Positions 9,012-16,331 of a DNA stretch of 64,000 bases are shown piece by piece. The stretch is from Janthinobacterium agaricidamnosum NBRC 102515 = DSM 9628 (GTDB lineage Bacteria; Pseudomonadota; Gammaproteobacteria; Burkholderiales; Burkholderiaceae_D): contig NZ_HG322949.1 in assembly GCF_000723165.1 (NCBI RefSeq), positions 2,392,917-2,456,916 on the forward strand, in the 5' to 3' direction. The stretch's first letter is position 1. Each line of letters opens with the position of its first letter. The notes beneath the pieces are model-generated. The model was not told the DNA's origin, made no database searches, and worked only from the letters and a program-made list of their open reading frames with translations. The position numbers and the translations under genes were made by a program.

Positions 9012-9617
9012 ATGAACCGCCGCCTGCTCGACTATATGCCCGTGATGGAAATCCCCGACCAGCCCGGGCTGGCCGACGCCGGCGAAACGGCGCGGCTCGA
9101 CGATGAAAGCGAAATGGTGCTGGGCGCGCAATTGCTGGAAGTGCGCAACCCGGCACAGCTGGACCTGTTCCTGTCCGGGCTGGTCGCCGACACCGGAGCC
9201 GGCGCCGCCGCGCTGTCCGGCACGCCGCTCGGCGGCGCGCTGCTGCAAGCGTTGCGGCGCGCCGCGCTGGCCGTGCTGCCGATACGCGGCGCGCCGGCCG
9301 AAGCGCTGAAAAACCGCGCCGCGACCATCTTCGGCCTGGAACTGGAAGGCTTGAGCCCGGAAGACAAGGAATTCGAGCTGGCGCGCCATCTGGTGCGCTT
9401 CGCCGGCGCGGTGGCCGGCGATGTCGCCAACAATGTCGCCAAGAGCAGCCGCGCCGGCGGCGACCGGCCCCGGCGCCAGGTGCAGGCCGCGCTGCTGGAC
9501 GCGGCGCGCAGCCATGCGCCCGGCCTGCTGGGCCTCGGCCAGGTGCGCTTGCGCGGCAGGCCGGGCGCCGGCCGCTGGCAGCGCCAGGGCAGCCACATCG
9601 TGGTGCTGGATGGTTGA
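9012..9617 (+). CDS. Operon paralog A: EM-helix / GRW-tag protein of unknown function
   Basis: A 201-residue protein, first gene of the sigma-54 operon. I chose ATG 9012 (MNRRLLDYMPVMEIP), with CGGAG before it, because an upstream extension would cross the promoter. Residues 32-56 hold a diverged form of the family helix (ESEMVLGAQLLEV, then AQLDLFL). The middle is Ala/Gly-rich and hydrophobic. A second conserved block is FELARHLVRFAGA (121-133), followed by APGLLG and the C-terminal GRWQRQGSHIVVL. Paralogs B and C share this order of blocks. No enzymatic motif or signal peptide is seen. Function unknown. Confidence 0.8.
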   Translation: MNRRLLDYMPVMEIPDQPGLADAGETARLDDESEMVLGAQLLEVRNPAQLDLFLSGLVADTGAGAAALSGTPLGGALLQALRRAALAVLPIRGAPAEALKNRAATIFGLELEGLSPEDKEFELARHLVRFAGAVAGDVANNVAKSSRAGGDRPRRQVQAALLDAARSHAPGLLGLGQVRLRGRPGAGRWQRQGSHIVVLDG

Positions 9618-9673
9618 CCGGGGCGGGTGGTCCGTGCCGGGATTTTGTTGTTTCACCTTCACTGGAGCTCATC

Positions 9674-10381
9674 ATGCATGACATTGATCGTACAACCTTG
9701 GAATACGGCCAGGAGATGTCTGGCTTTGAAGCGGAGCAGTTCGAATTCGGCCAAGGCGAGTGGAATCCCGAAACCGGGCAGCAAGGCATGTTTTCGGAAA
9801 CCGAAGAAATGGAACTGGCCAATGAATTGTTGTCGGTTAGCAACGAAGCCGAGCTGGAACAATTCCTCGGCAATTTCCTGCGCAAGGCCGCTTCGGTGGC
9901 CGGCAACATCATCAAGTCGCCGGTCGGCCAGGCGGTCGGCGGGGTCTTGAAAGGCGTGGCCAAGAAGGCGATTCCGCTGGCCGGCGGCGCCATCGGCGGT
10001 TATTTCGGCGGCCCGCTGGGCGCCAGGATTGGCAGCGGCCTGGCCAGCGCCGCCGGCAGCGCGCTGGGGCTGGAAGCGGAAACCCAGTCGAACGAGGAAC
10101 GCGAATTCGAGGGCGCCAAACAGTTCGTGCGGCTGGCCGCCGACACCGTCAACCGCGCCGCGTCGGCGCGCGGCAATGGCGACCCGCGCGCGATCGCGCA
10201 GGCCGCCGCCGCCGCCGCCGCGCGCCAGTTCGCGCCGGGCCTGCTGGGCAAGGGCGGCGGCCAGCTGGCGCTGCAAAACGGCAGCGGCATGGTGCGCGGC
10301 AATGCCGGCAGCGGCGGCCAGCGCGGCAATAGCGGCCGCTGGGCGCGCCACGGCCAAAAGATCATCCTCTACGGCGCCTGA
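9674..10381 (+). CDS. Operon paralog B: acidic-leader, EM-helix, GRW-tag protein
   Basis: A 235-residue protein. The acidic aromatic leader (FEAEQFEFGQGEWNPE, 18-33) contains the EWNPE motif also found at the start of the GIY-YIG protein of this operon. Next comes the family helix EEMELANELLSVSNEAELEQ (44-63), then a glycine-zipper-like stretch (85-133) with repeated GG and GxxxG spacing that could insert in or pack against membranes. The second block is EFEGAKQFVRLAA (144-156). An Ala-rich helix, APGLLG and the C-terminal GRWARHGQKIILYG follow. No classical signal peptide. It lies 56 bases after paralog A and 5 bases before the metallopeptidase gene. Function unknown. Confidence 0.85.
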   Translation: MHDIDRTTLEYGQEMSGFEAEQFEFGQGEWNPETGQQGMFSETEEMELANELLSVSNEAELEQFLGNFLRKAASVAGNIIKSPVGQAVGGVLKGVAKKAIPLAGGAIGGYFGGPLGARIGSGLASAAGSALGLEAETQSNEEREFEGAKQFVRLAADTVNRAASARGNGDPRAIAQAAAAAAARQFAPGLLGKGGGQLALQNGSGMVRGNAGSGGQRGNSGRWARHGQKIILYGA

Positions 10382-10386
10382 CTGCC

Positions 10387-11742
10387 ATGGCCATCGATCC
10401 CTATGCCGCGTGGATGCTGGCGCAAGAGGCGCGCTCGCTGCTGACCCGGCTGGCGCGCGTCGAACCGTTCGCGCTGACCGAGCCGATGGTGCCGGCCGCC
10501 GCCTTGCTGCCCAGCGCGCAATCGGCGATCGAAAGCCATCTGGTGCGCGGCCGGCGCGAACTGCATGCGATGGTGGCCAGCTTCATGTTGTGGCTGCGCG
10601 GGCCGCAGGCGCGCGCCGGCAGCGCTGCCGACGCGCAGCGCCGCTTCACTTTCCTGCGCCTGAAATTCAACGCCACGCTGACCCAGTTCGACTTGTTCAA
10701 CGACGTCATCACGCAGCGCAGCGAACATAACACCGGGGTCTGGCTGTCCGGGCTGGACGTGGTGTCGGCCGACGCGCTCCACTTGCCGGGCGATTATTAC
10801 CAGGCGCCGCCGGTGATCTGCTACCTCGACCGCGGTCCCGGCGCGGCGATCCGGCGCGCCCGCACCCGCTTGCCGGGCGGCGGTGACAATCCGGTCGCCA
10901 TCATCCGGGTGCCGCGCGAACGCATGATCGGCAGCGGCATCGCCTCGTCGCTGATCCATGAAGTGGGGCACCAGGGCGCGGCGCTGCTGGACCTGGTCAA
11001 TTCGTTGCGCCCGGTGCTGCAATCGATGCAGCACGGCGGCAGCGGCGCGCCGCACGTGTGGCGTCTGTGGGAGCGCTGGATTTCCGAGATCGTCGCCGAT
11101 TTCTGGTCGCTGCTGCGGGTCGGCGTGGTGGCGACGCTGGGCCTGATCGGCGTGGTCAGCCTGCCGCGCACCTTCGTGTTCCGCCTGAGCGCCGACGATC
11201 CGCATCCGGTGCCGTGGCTGCGCGTCAAGCTCAGTTGCGCGATGGGCCGGGCCGTGTACCCGCATCCGCAATGGGACCGCATCGAACAATTGTGGCAAGC
11301 GTATTACCCGCTGGACGGCGTGCCGGCCGCCCAGCGCCAGTTGCTGGAACAACTGCAGCGCGGCATGGCGGCGCTGGCCGGCTTGCTGCTGCATCACCGG
11401 CCGCCGGCGCTGCGCGGCGCCACGCTGGCCGAGGTGATGGACGTGGCGGCGCGCCAGCCGGCGGCGCTGCAGGCGCTGTACACCGGCTGGAACCGGACGC
11501 CGCAGCAAATGTACCGGACCGCGCCGTCGCTGGTGTTCGCCGTGATCGGCCAGGCGCGCGCCGACGGCCGCCTCAATCCCGAGGATGAAAGCACCTTGCT
11601 GGCGCGGCTGCTGACTTACTGGGCCTTGCGCAGCACGCTGGATACGTCGCAAAGCTGCGCCGGCATGGCGCGCCCGGAAAAGCCGGCCCGGCCGCCCTTG
11701 CACAGCACCGCGAACCTGCGCCGGACCTTTGAAGACGCTTGA
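10387..11742 (+). CDS. Predicted zinc metallopeptidase-like protein (HEVGH)
   Basis: A 451-residue protein with a HExxH zinc motif in SLIHEVGHQGAAL (His191, Glu192, His195). A likely third ligand, Glu234, occurs in SEIVADFW, about 40 residues later, which is the gluzincin-type pattern. The region after it contains one hydrophobic helix (GVVATLGLIGVVSLP). There is no signal peptide and no similarity I can name to a specific peptidase family. It is the third gene of the operon, with 5-base spacing to paralog B. A role in maturing the A/B/C proteins or the 710-residue protein is plausible but unproven. Confidence 0.7.
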   Translation: MAIDPYAAWMLAQEARSLLTRLARVEPFALTEPMVPAAALLPSAQSAIESHLVRGRRELHAMVASFMLWLRGPQARAGSAADAQRRFTFLRLKFNATLTQFDLFNDVITQRSEHNTGVWLSGLDVVSADALHLPGDYYQAPPVICYLDRGPGAAIRRARTRLPGGGDNPVAIIRVPRERMIGSGIASSLIHEVGHQGAALLDLVNSLRPVLQSMQHGGSGAPHVWRLWERWISEIVADFWSLLRVGVVATLGLIGVVSLPRTFVFRLSADDPHPVPWLRVKLSCAMGRAVYPHPQWDRIEQLWQAYYPLDGVPAAQRQLLEQLQRGMAALAGLLLHHRPPALRGATLAEVMDVAARQPAALQALYTGWNRTPQQMYRTAPSLVFAVIGQARADGRLNPEDESTLLARLLTYWALRSTLDTSQSCAGMARPEKPARPPLHSTANLRRTFEDA

Positions 11743-11763
11743 TTACCCTATGAGGAGATCGAC

Positions 11764-13896
11764 ATGAGCAGCAAAATTACGGCGGTCAAAAAAGCCCGCC
11801 AAGGCACTATCCAGGTCAGCGTGCATGACGAGGGCAGCGCCGCGGTGATCGTCAACGCGGCCATCAGCCTGTACCACGGCGGCGATGGCGGCTGCGCCAA
11901 CTTCAATCCGGCCACCTGGACGCCCGACGGCGCGGTGCTGGCCGGCATGCGCTGGACCGACAATGCCGGCGCGGCGGTGTTCGCCAACCTGGAGCCGGCC
12001 GCCTATATCGCCGTCTACGAGAACTTCCCGGCCACGGATGCGCAATGCGCCGAAGTGCGGACCGGCTGCAGCGTCATGCTGTGCTTCGAGCCGCATATCG
12101 ATCCCAAGGTGGCGCTGACGTTCGAGACCGGCGACTGCCAGCCCAGTAACTGCCGCACCGGCCGGGTCACCGACCGGGCCATCGCCAGCGTGACCTTCGA
12201 CGGCGACCAGAGCAGCGCCGGGCGCGACCTGGTGCAAGTGGTGGCGGCGGCGCCGTGGACGCCGTTGCGCGGCGACGGCCATTCCTTCGGCAATACCTTG
12301 CGGCGCGTCGGTCCGCACCGCTTCACGGCGCAACTGATGCTGTCGCGGCGGCCCGAAATGAGTTCAGGCATCGCCATGCCGGAAGGCCCGAACAACGGAC
12401 CGAACGCGATGCTGGCGCTGGCCGCCGAATTCGAGGCCGAGGAACGTCCGCCGCAGCCGGTCTCGGGCAGCGTCGGCGTGTCGCTGACGCGCACCGAAAC
12501 CGAACCGACCGAGGATTTGCCGCTGTGGACGCTGATCCGCAACAGCACCGAGGCGATGTCGTTCACCAATTACCTGCATTTCATGGACAGCCTGTTTTGC
12601 AGCGACAGCAGCGGCGTGCGCGGTTTCGAGCAAGACCGCTTTGCGAAAAAGACCGAGCTGTTCCACCAGTTGCGCCAGCGCCGCGCATTGCCGTTTTCCG
12701 ATGCCGACGCCTACCGCGTGCTGAAGGTGGCGACCGAGGCGTTCGTGATGGTCAATTGCGGCGTGCTGAACCAGCCGCTGGCCTTCAATCCGGCCGAAGA
12801 CAACGCCTACCTGGACCGGCGCGACATTCCGCCCGGCCGCGACCTGGAAACCGTGCTGCGTACCGAGTACCTGGAAAATGTCGACGGCTTCCCGACCTTG
12901 CCCTACCTGGCGGTGATACGGCGCAAGCTGCCGGACATCCCGATCAGCATCCCGCGCGGCCAGGAAGGCGATGTCGATTTGTGCTTCGGCATCATCCAGG
13001 AAAAGCTGGCCAATCCCTGCCTGCTGGAGCTGATCTGGTCGTACTGGCACGAAGAGGGCATGCTGGTGCAAAGCATGAACGCGATCACCCAGCGCTTCCA
13101 GAACCTGCGCGCGACTAACATGGTCAACGACCCGCTGGCCAATACCGAGATCGACATGCTGCGCCCGTTGAACAACCTGTTGTGGGGCTATACCCAGGAT
13201 GAACAGCACCGGCTGACCGTGGTGCGCCGCAATTACGAGTACGACCACCATTACGGCGTGCGGCTGGAAGGCAAGGCGGTGCAGAATTTCCGGCCGGCCG
13301 ACAGCCGCTCCAAGTTTCTCGAAGCGTTCCACCATTTGCTGCGCTTGCTGACCTCGTTCTACAAGCAGGACGACGATACCACTGTCAAGGCCGACGCATT
13401 CCCGGTCCTGAACGCGCTGAAGGAAGTGCATCTGATCCTGTCGCAGGGCGCGCACAACCAGTTCGGCGACTTGCCGTCGACCGCGCGGATTGAAATGCTG
13501 ATGCAGCAATGGCTGCTGGCGCGTCCCGAATTCCGCGAATTCCTGCCGACCCGGGTCATGGTGGCGTATCCGGAACCGTGGATGGACCGGGTCGACGCGA
13601 TGAAAAAACTGCAGGGCTGGACCGATACCAGCGTGATGCATTTCCGCAGCCTGGCGATGTTCGGCGAACAGCTGCTGCTGTCCGTGCGCTACGGTAACTG
13701 GAGCGATATCTACGAACCGACCCAGGCGTTCAACTGGGCCCGTTTCTGGCGTCCGCAGGTGCAAGGCTATATCCACGCCTACCGCGCCGCCACCGGCGTC
13801 GATCTGTCGGTCGCGGTGGCCGACCCGAAGATGGAAGCGATGCTGCCATCGGCGCTGCTGCGCCAGCGGCTGAACCTGCAAGTGCGCAGTGCCTGA
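11764..13896 (+). CDS. Large operon protein of unknown function with N-terminal beta domain
   Basis: A 710-residue protein. ATG follows a good GAGGAG site. The first about 120 residues (TIQVSVHDEGSAAVIVNAAI, then GAAVFANLEPAAYIAVYE) look like a prealbumin/carboxypeptidase-regulatory-type beta sandwich. The stretch with several Cys (CAEVRTGCSVMLC, CQPSNC) could form disulfides or bind metal. From about residue 240 the protein is mainly alpha-helical with many Trp, Tyr and Arg residues and no catalytic motif I recognise. There is no signal peptide. It ends 12 bases before the PLP enzyme gene. I do not recognise the family. Confidence 0.8.
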   Translation: MSSKITAVKKARQGTIQVSVHDEGSAAVIVNAAISLYHGGDGGCANFNPATWTPDGAVLAGMRWTDNAGAAVFANLEPAAYIAVYENFPATDAQCAEVRTGCSVMLCFEPHIDPKVALTFETGDCQPSNCRTGRVTDRAIASVTFDGDQSSAGRDLVQVVAAAPWTPLRGDGHSFGNTLRRVGPHRFTAQLMLSRRPEMSSGIAMPEGPNNGPNAMLALAAEFEAEERPPQPVSGSVGVSLTRTETEPTEDLPLWTLIRNSTEAMSFTNYLHFMDSLFCSDSSGVRGFEQDRFAKKTELFHQLRQRRALPFSDADAYRVLKVATEAFVMVNCGVLNQPLAFNPAEDNAYLDRRDIPPGRDLETVLRTEYLENVDGFPTLPYLAVIRRKLPDIPISIPRGQEGDVDLCFGIIQEKLANPCLLELIWSYWHEEGMLVQSMNAITQRFQNLRATNMVNDPLANTEIDMLRPLNNLLWGYTQDEQHRLTVVRRNYEYDHHYGVRLEGKAVQNFRPADSRSKFLEAFHHLLRLLTSFYKQDDDTTVKADAFPVLNALKEVHLILSQGAHNQFGDLPSTARIEMLMQQWLLARPEFREFLPTRVMVAYPEPWMDRVDAMKKLQGWTDTSVMHFRSLAMFGEQLLLSVRYGNWSDIYEPTQAFNWARFWRPQVQGYIHAYRAATGVDLSVAVADPKMEAMLPSALLRQRLNLQVRSA

Positions 13897-13907
13897 AGCG
13901 TCAGCAC

Positions 13908-14930
13908 GTGGCCGACTTCACCAGCGCGCTATACCTCGGCATGCGCCATCCTTCGTCCGCGCTGGCTGGCTGGGATGCGCTGACGCCGGGCCGGCCGGCC
14001 GCGCTGCGCGAAGCGTCCGGCGCGCGCCGGCTGGCGCGCGAACTGGCGGCCTTGCAGGGCTGCGAAGCGGCCACCTTGCTGCCATCGACCTTGCACCTGT
14101 TCTGGGATGTATTCGGCATGCTGGCGCGCGAGCGGCTGGTGCTGCTGATCGATGGCGGCGCGTATCCGGTGGCAAGGTGGGGCGCCGAACGGGCCGCCGC
14201 GCTGGGCGCGCCGCTGCAGGTGTTTGCGCATGGCGACGCCGCCGCGGCGGCTGATCTGGCGCGGCGCTGGCTGCTGCGTGGGCGGCGGCCGCTGATACTG
14301 GCCGACGGGGTGTGTCCGGCCAGCGGCAAGGCGCCGCCGCTGGCCGCGTATGCGCACATCGCCGGCGCCGGCGGCGGTTACCTGGTGCTCGACGATACCC
14401 AGGTGCTGGGCCTGTCCGGGCCGCGCGGCGGCGGCTCCATGGCGCGGCATGGCTGGTCCGGCGACGGCGTGCTGGTCGGCGCTTCGCTGGCCAAGGCGTT
14501 CGGCGCGCCGCTGGCGGTGCTGAGCGGCAGCGCGGCGATGGTGGCGCGTTTCGAGGCGCACAGCCAGACCCGCATCCATAACAGCCCGCCGTCGTGCGCC
14601 GCGCTCGCCGCCGGGCAGCGCGCCTTGCGGCTGAACCGCAGCCATGGCGCCGTGCTGCGCCAGTTGCTGCGGCAGCGTATCGCGTGGTGGCGCGGCGCGC
14701 TGGCCGCGGCCGGCATCGCCTGCCGGGGCGGCGCTTTTCCGGTGCAAAGCGTGGTCCTGGCGGCGCACATCGATGGCGCCGCGCTGCAAGGCGCCTTGCG
14801 CGGCGATGGCATCGACGCCGTGCTGAGCGGGCGCCACAGGCTGACTTTTTTGCTGCGGGCCGATCACCGGCCGGGCGAACTCCGCGCCGCCGCGACGGCG
14901 CTCCGACATCATCTTCTGGAGGTGCTATGA
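13908..14930 (+). CDS. Alpha-oxoamine-synthase-like PLP enzyme
   Basis: A 340-residue fold-type I PLP protein starting at GTG. Expected landmarks of the 8-amino-7-oxononanoate synthase/KBL group are present. The cofactor-binding Asp is in LVLDDTQVLGLSG (162-163), where the family usually has DEAHG-type sequence. The Schiff-base Lys is in GASLAKAFGAP (Lys196). It is shorter than BioF, KBL or CqsA (about 390-400 residues), lacking N-terminal sequence, and the usual His after the Asp is replaced by Gln. It therefore may be a specialised or altered enzyme. It overlaps the next gene by 4 bases (ATGA), implying translational coupling. Confidence 0.75.
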   Translation: MADFTSALYLGMRHPSSALAGWDALTPGRPAALREASGARRLARELAALQGCEAATLLPSTLHLFWDVFGMLARERLVLLIDGGAYPVARWGAERAAALGAPLQVFAHGDAAAAADLARRWLLRGRRPLILADGVCPASGKAPPLAAYAHIAGAGGGYLVLDDTQVLGLSGPRGGGSMARHGWSGDGVLVGASLAKAFGAPLAVLSGSAAMVARFEAHSQTRIHNSPPSCAALAAGQRALRLNRSHGAVLRQLLRQRIAWWRGALAAAGIACRGGAFPVQSVVLAAHIDGAALQGALRGDGIDAVLSGRHRLTFLLRADHRPGELRAAATALRHHLLEVL

Positions 14931-15661
14931 ACGAGGAATTTGAAACCCTGCCGTTTGCGGCGGAATGGAATCCCGAGGCGGATTTTGAAGAGGAATTCGA
15001 GCTGCAGGACGAGCGCGGCCGCCGGCCCGGACCAGTGCGCGGCGCAGCTGGACGCGCACGCGGCGGCGGCCGGCCGCTGCCGCTGCGCAAACCGGTCCCG
15101 CGCCGCCGGCCGCCGTTTTTCGGGCCGTATTACGGCGGCGCCTGGCCTTATGGCGCGCTGCCGCCGGCGCCCGTGGCGGAGCCGTTCCCGTATCCCGGGC
15201 CGCAGCCCGGGCCGTATCAAGACCAGGACCAGGACCAGGACCGGCAGTCCGGCGAGCAGGACGAAACCCCGGCCACCTTGAGCGATACGCTGGCGCGGAT
15301 ACCGGCCTCGCAGCGCCCCGATTACCAGCTGCTCGGGCCGATCGCCGATGCGGTCAAGGATGAGCGCACCAGCGGCGGCGGCCTGTACCTGATCGAATTC
15401 ACCAGCAATGGCCAGCCGCGCGCCTACAGCGGCCAGACCGGCGACTTGCGGCGGCGCTTGCGGCAGCATGTATTGTGCGGCCAGATGATGGGGCTGCCGA
15501 TGGGTGGCCACCGGGTGTACATCGCGCCGCTGGCCAAGGCCGGGCCGCGCCGCAGCATGGAGCGGCGCATCCACCGCGACATGCTGACCCGCCACAAGGG
15601 CGTGCTGACCAATCAGCGCCAGGAACTGGAAATGCAGTTGCTGGGCAGGGACTGGCTTTAA
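14927..15661 (+). CDS. GIY-YIG nuclease-like protein with acidic EWNPE leader
   Basis: A 244-residue two-part protein. Residues 1-27 form an acidic leader with EWNPE at 13-17 and EEEFEL near 21-26, like paralog B. Then comes a Pro/Arg/Gly-rich linker with a short QD repeat (99-105). The C-terminal domain matches GIY-YIG endonucleases: GGLYLIEF (GIY), AYSGQTGDLRRRL (YIG plus catalytic Arg), Glu212 in MERRIHRDM, and Asn229 in VLTNQRQ. The leader-linker-enzyme layout looks like an exported or targeted effector. It is translationally coupled to the PLP enzyme gene. Nuclease activity is predicted from motifs only. Confidence 0.78.
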   Translation: MNEEFETLPFAAEWNPEADFEEEFELQDERGRRPGPVRGAAGRARGGGRPLPLRKPVPRRRPPFFGPYYGGAWPYGALPPAPVAEPFPYPGPQPGPYQDQDQDQDRQSGEQDETPATLSDTLARIPASQRPDYQLLGPIADAVKDERTSGGGLYLIEFTSNGQPRAYSGQTGDLRRRLRQHVLCGQMMGLPMGGHRVYIAPLAKAGPRRSMERRIHRDMLTRHKGVLTNQRQELEMQLLGRDWL

Positions 15662-15687
15662 TTATTGAGTCGACAGAGGAGAACATC

Positions 15688-16314
15688 ATGCATGGAATGG
15701 GATGCAAATGCGGCGCTTGCCGTAATAGCGGCAGCGTCTTTGAAGTGCTGGAATGGGGCGGGGCCAGCGGCGAAACGCCGTTCAGCGAGGCCGAGGAGAT
15801 GGAGCTGGCGATGGAATTGCTCGACGTGAGCAGCGAAGCGGAGCTGGAGCAATTCCTCGGCAAGATTTTCAAGGGCGCGTGGAAGGGCATCAAGAAGGTC
15901 GGCTCGGTGATCGGCAAAGTGGTCAAGCCGCTGGGCGGCGTATTGAAGGGTATCGCCAAGACGGCGTTGCCGTTTGTCGGCGGCGCGCTCGGCTCGATGA
16001 TCCCGATTCCCGGCGTCGGCACCGCGCTGGGCTCGGCGCTGGGCGGCGCCGTCAGCAAGGCGCTGGAGCTGGAGTTCGGCGACCTGGAAATGGAACAGCA
16101 AGAGCTGGAATTTGAAATGGCGCGCCGCTTCGTACGCATCGCCCGCAGCGCGGCCGCCGAGGCGGCGCAGGGCGATGGCGGCCTGCAGGCGGTGCAAGGC
16201 GCGGTGCAGGCCGCGCTGCAACGCCATTTGCCCGGTTTTGCGGCATCGGGCGCGCAGGCGCAAAACGGGCGCTGGCGGCGGCGCGGCAATACCATCGAAT
16301 TGTTCGGCGGCTGA
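15688..16314 (+). CDS. Operon paralog C: CxCxxC-leader, EM-helix, GRW-tag protein
   Basis: A 208-residue protein, last gene of the operon, with an AGAGGAG site before its ATG. The N-terminus has a CxCxxC cluster (Cys6, Cys8, Cys11) not found in paralogs A and B. Then come FEVLEWGG, the family helix EEMELAMELLDVSSEAELEQ (36-55) and a Lys/Gly-rich amphipathic-to-hydrophobic stretch (58-123) with glycine-zipper spacing. The second block is ELEFEMARRFVRIA (139-152) and the C-terminal tag is GRWRRRGNTIELFG. The helix and tag are strikingly close to those of B. It is convergent with the sigma-54 activator, 17 bases apart. Function unknown. Confidence 0.85.
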   Translation: MHGMGCKCGACRNSGSVFEVLEWGGASGETPFSEAEEMELAMELLDVSSEAELEQFLGKIFKGAWKGIKKVGSVIGKVVKPLGGVLKGIAKTALPFVGGALGSMIPIPGVGTALGSALGGAVSKALELEFGDLEMEQQELEFEMARRFVRIARSAAAEAAQGDGGLQAVQGAVQAALQRHLPGFAASGAQAQNGRWRRRGNTIELFGG

Positions 16315-16331
16315 GCTGAACGTGTTTGTCG

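Noticed and set aside
10369..11703. Long open frame antisense to the metallopeptidase-like gene
   Set aside because: Arg/His/Gln-rich shadow of a GC-rich gene; the plus strand carries the HEVGH motif and operon spacing.
12364..13881. Long open frame antisense to the 710-residue gene
   Set aside because: It mirrors the third-position GC bias of the real gene, has no start with a ribosome site and no family motif.
13908..14930. Assignment of the PLP enzyme as biotin-synthesis BioF
   Set aside because: Too short, the post-Asp His is missing, and no other biotin genes are nearby.
15217..15245. Short direct repeat coding for QD units
   Set aside because: Only about four hexamer units inside the GIY-YIG protein linker; a simple low-complexity linker rather than a separate repeat element.
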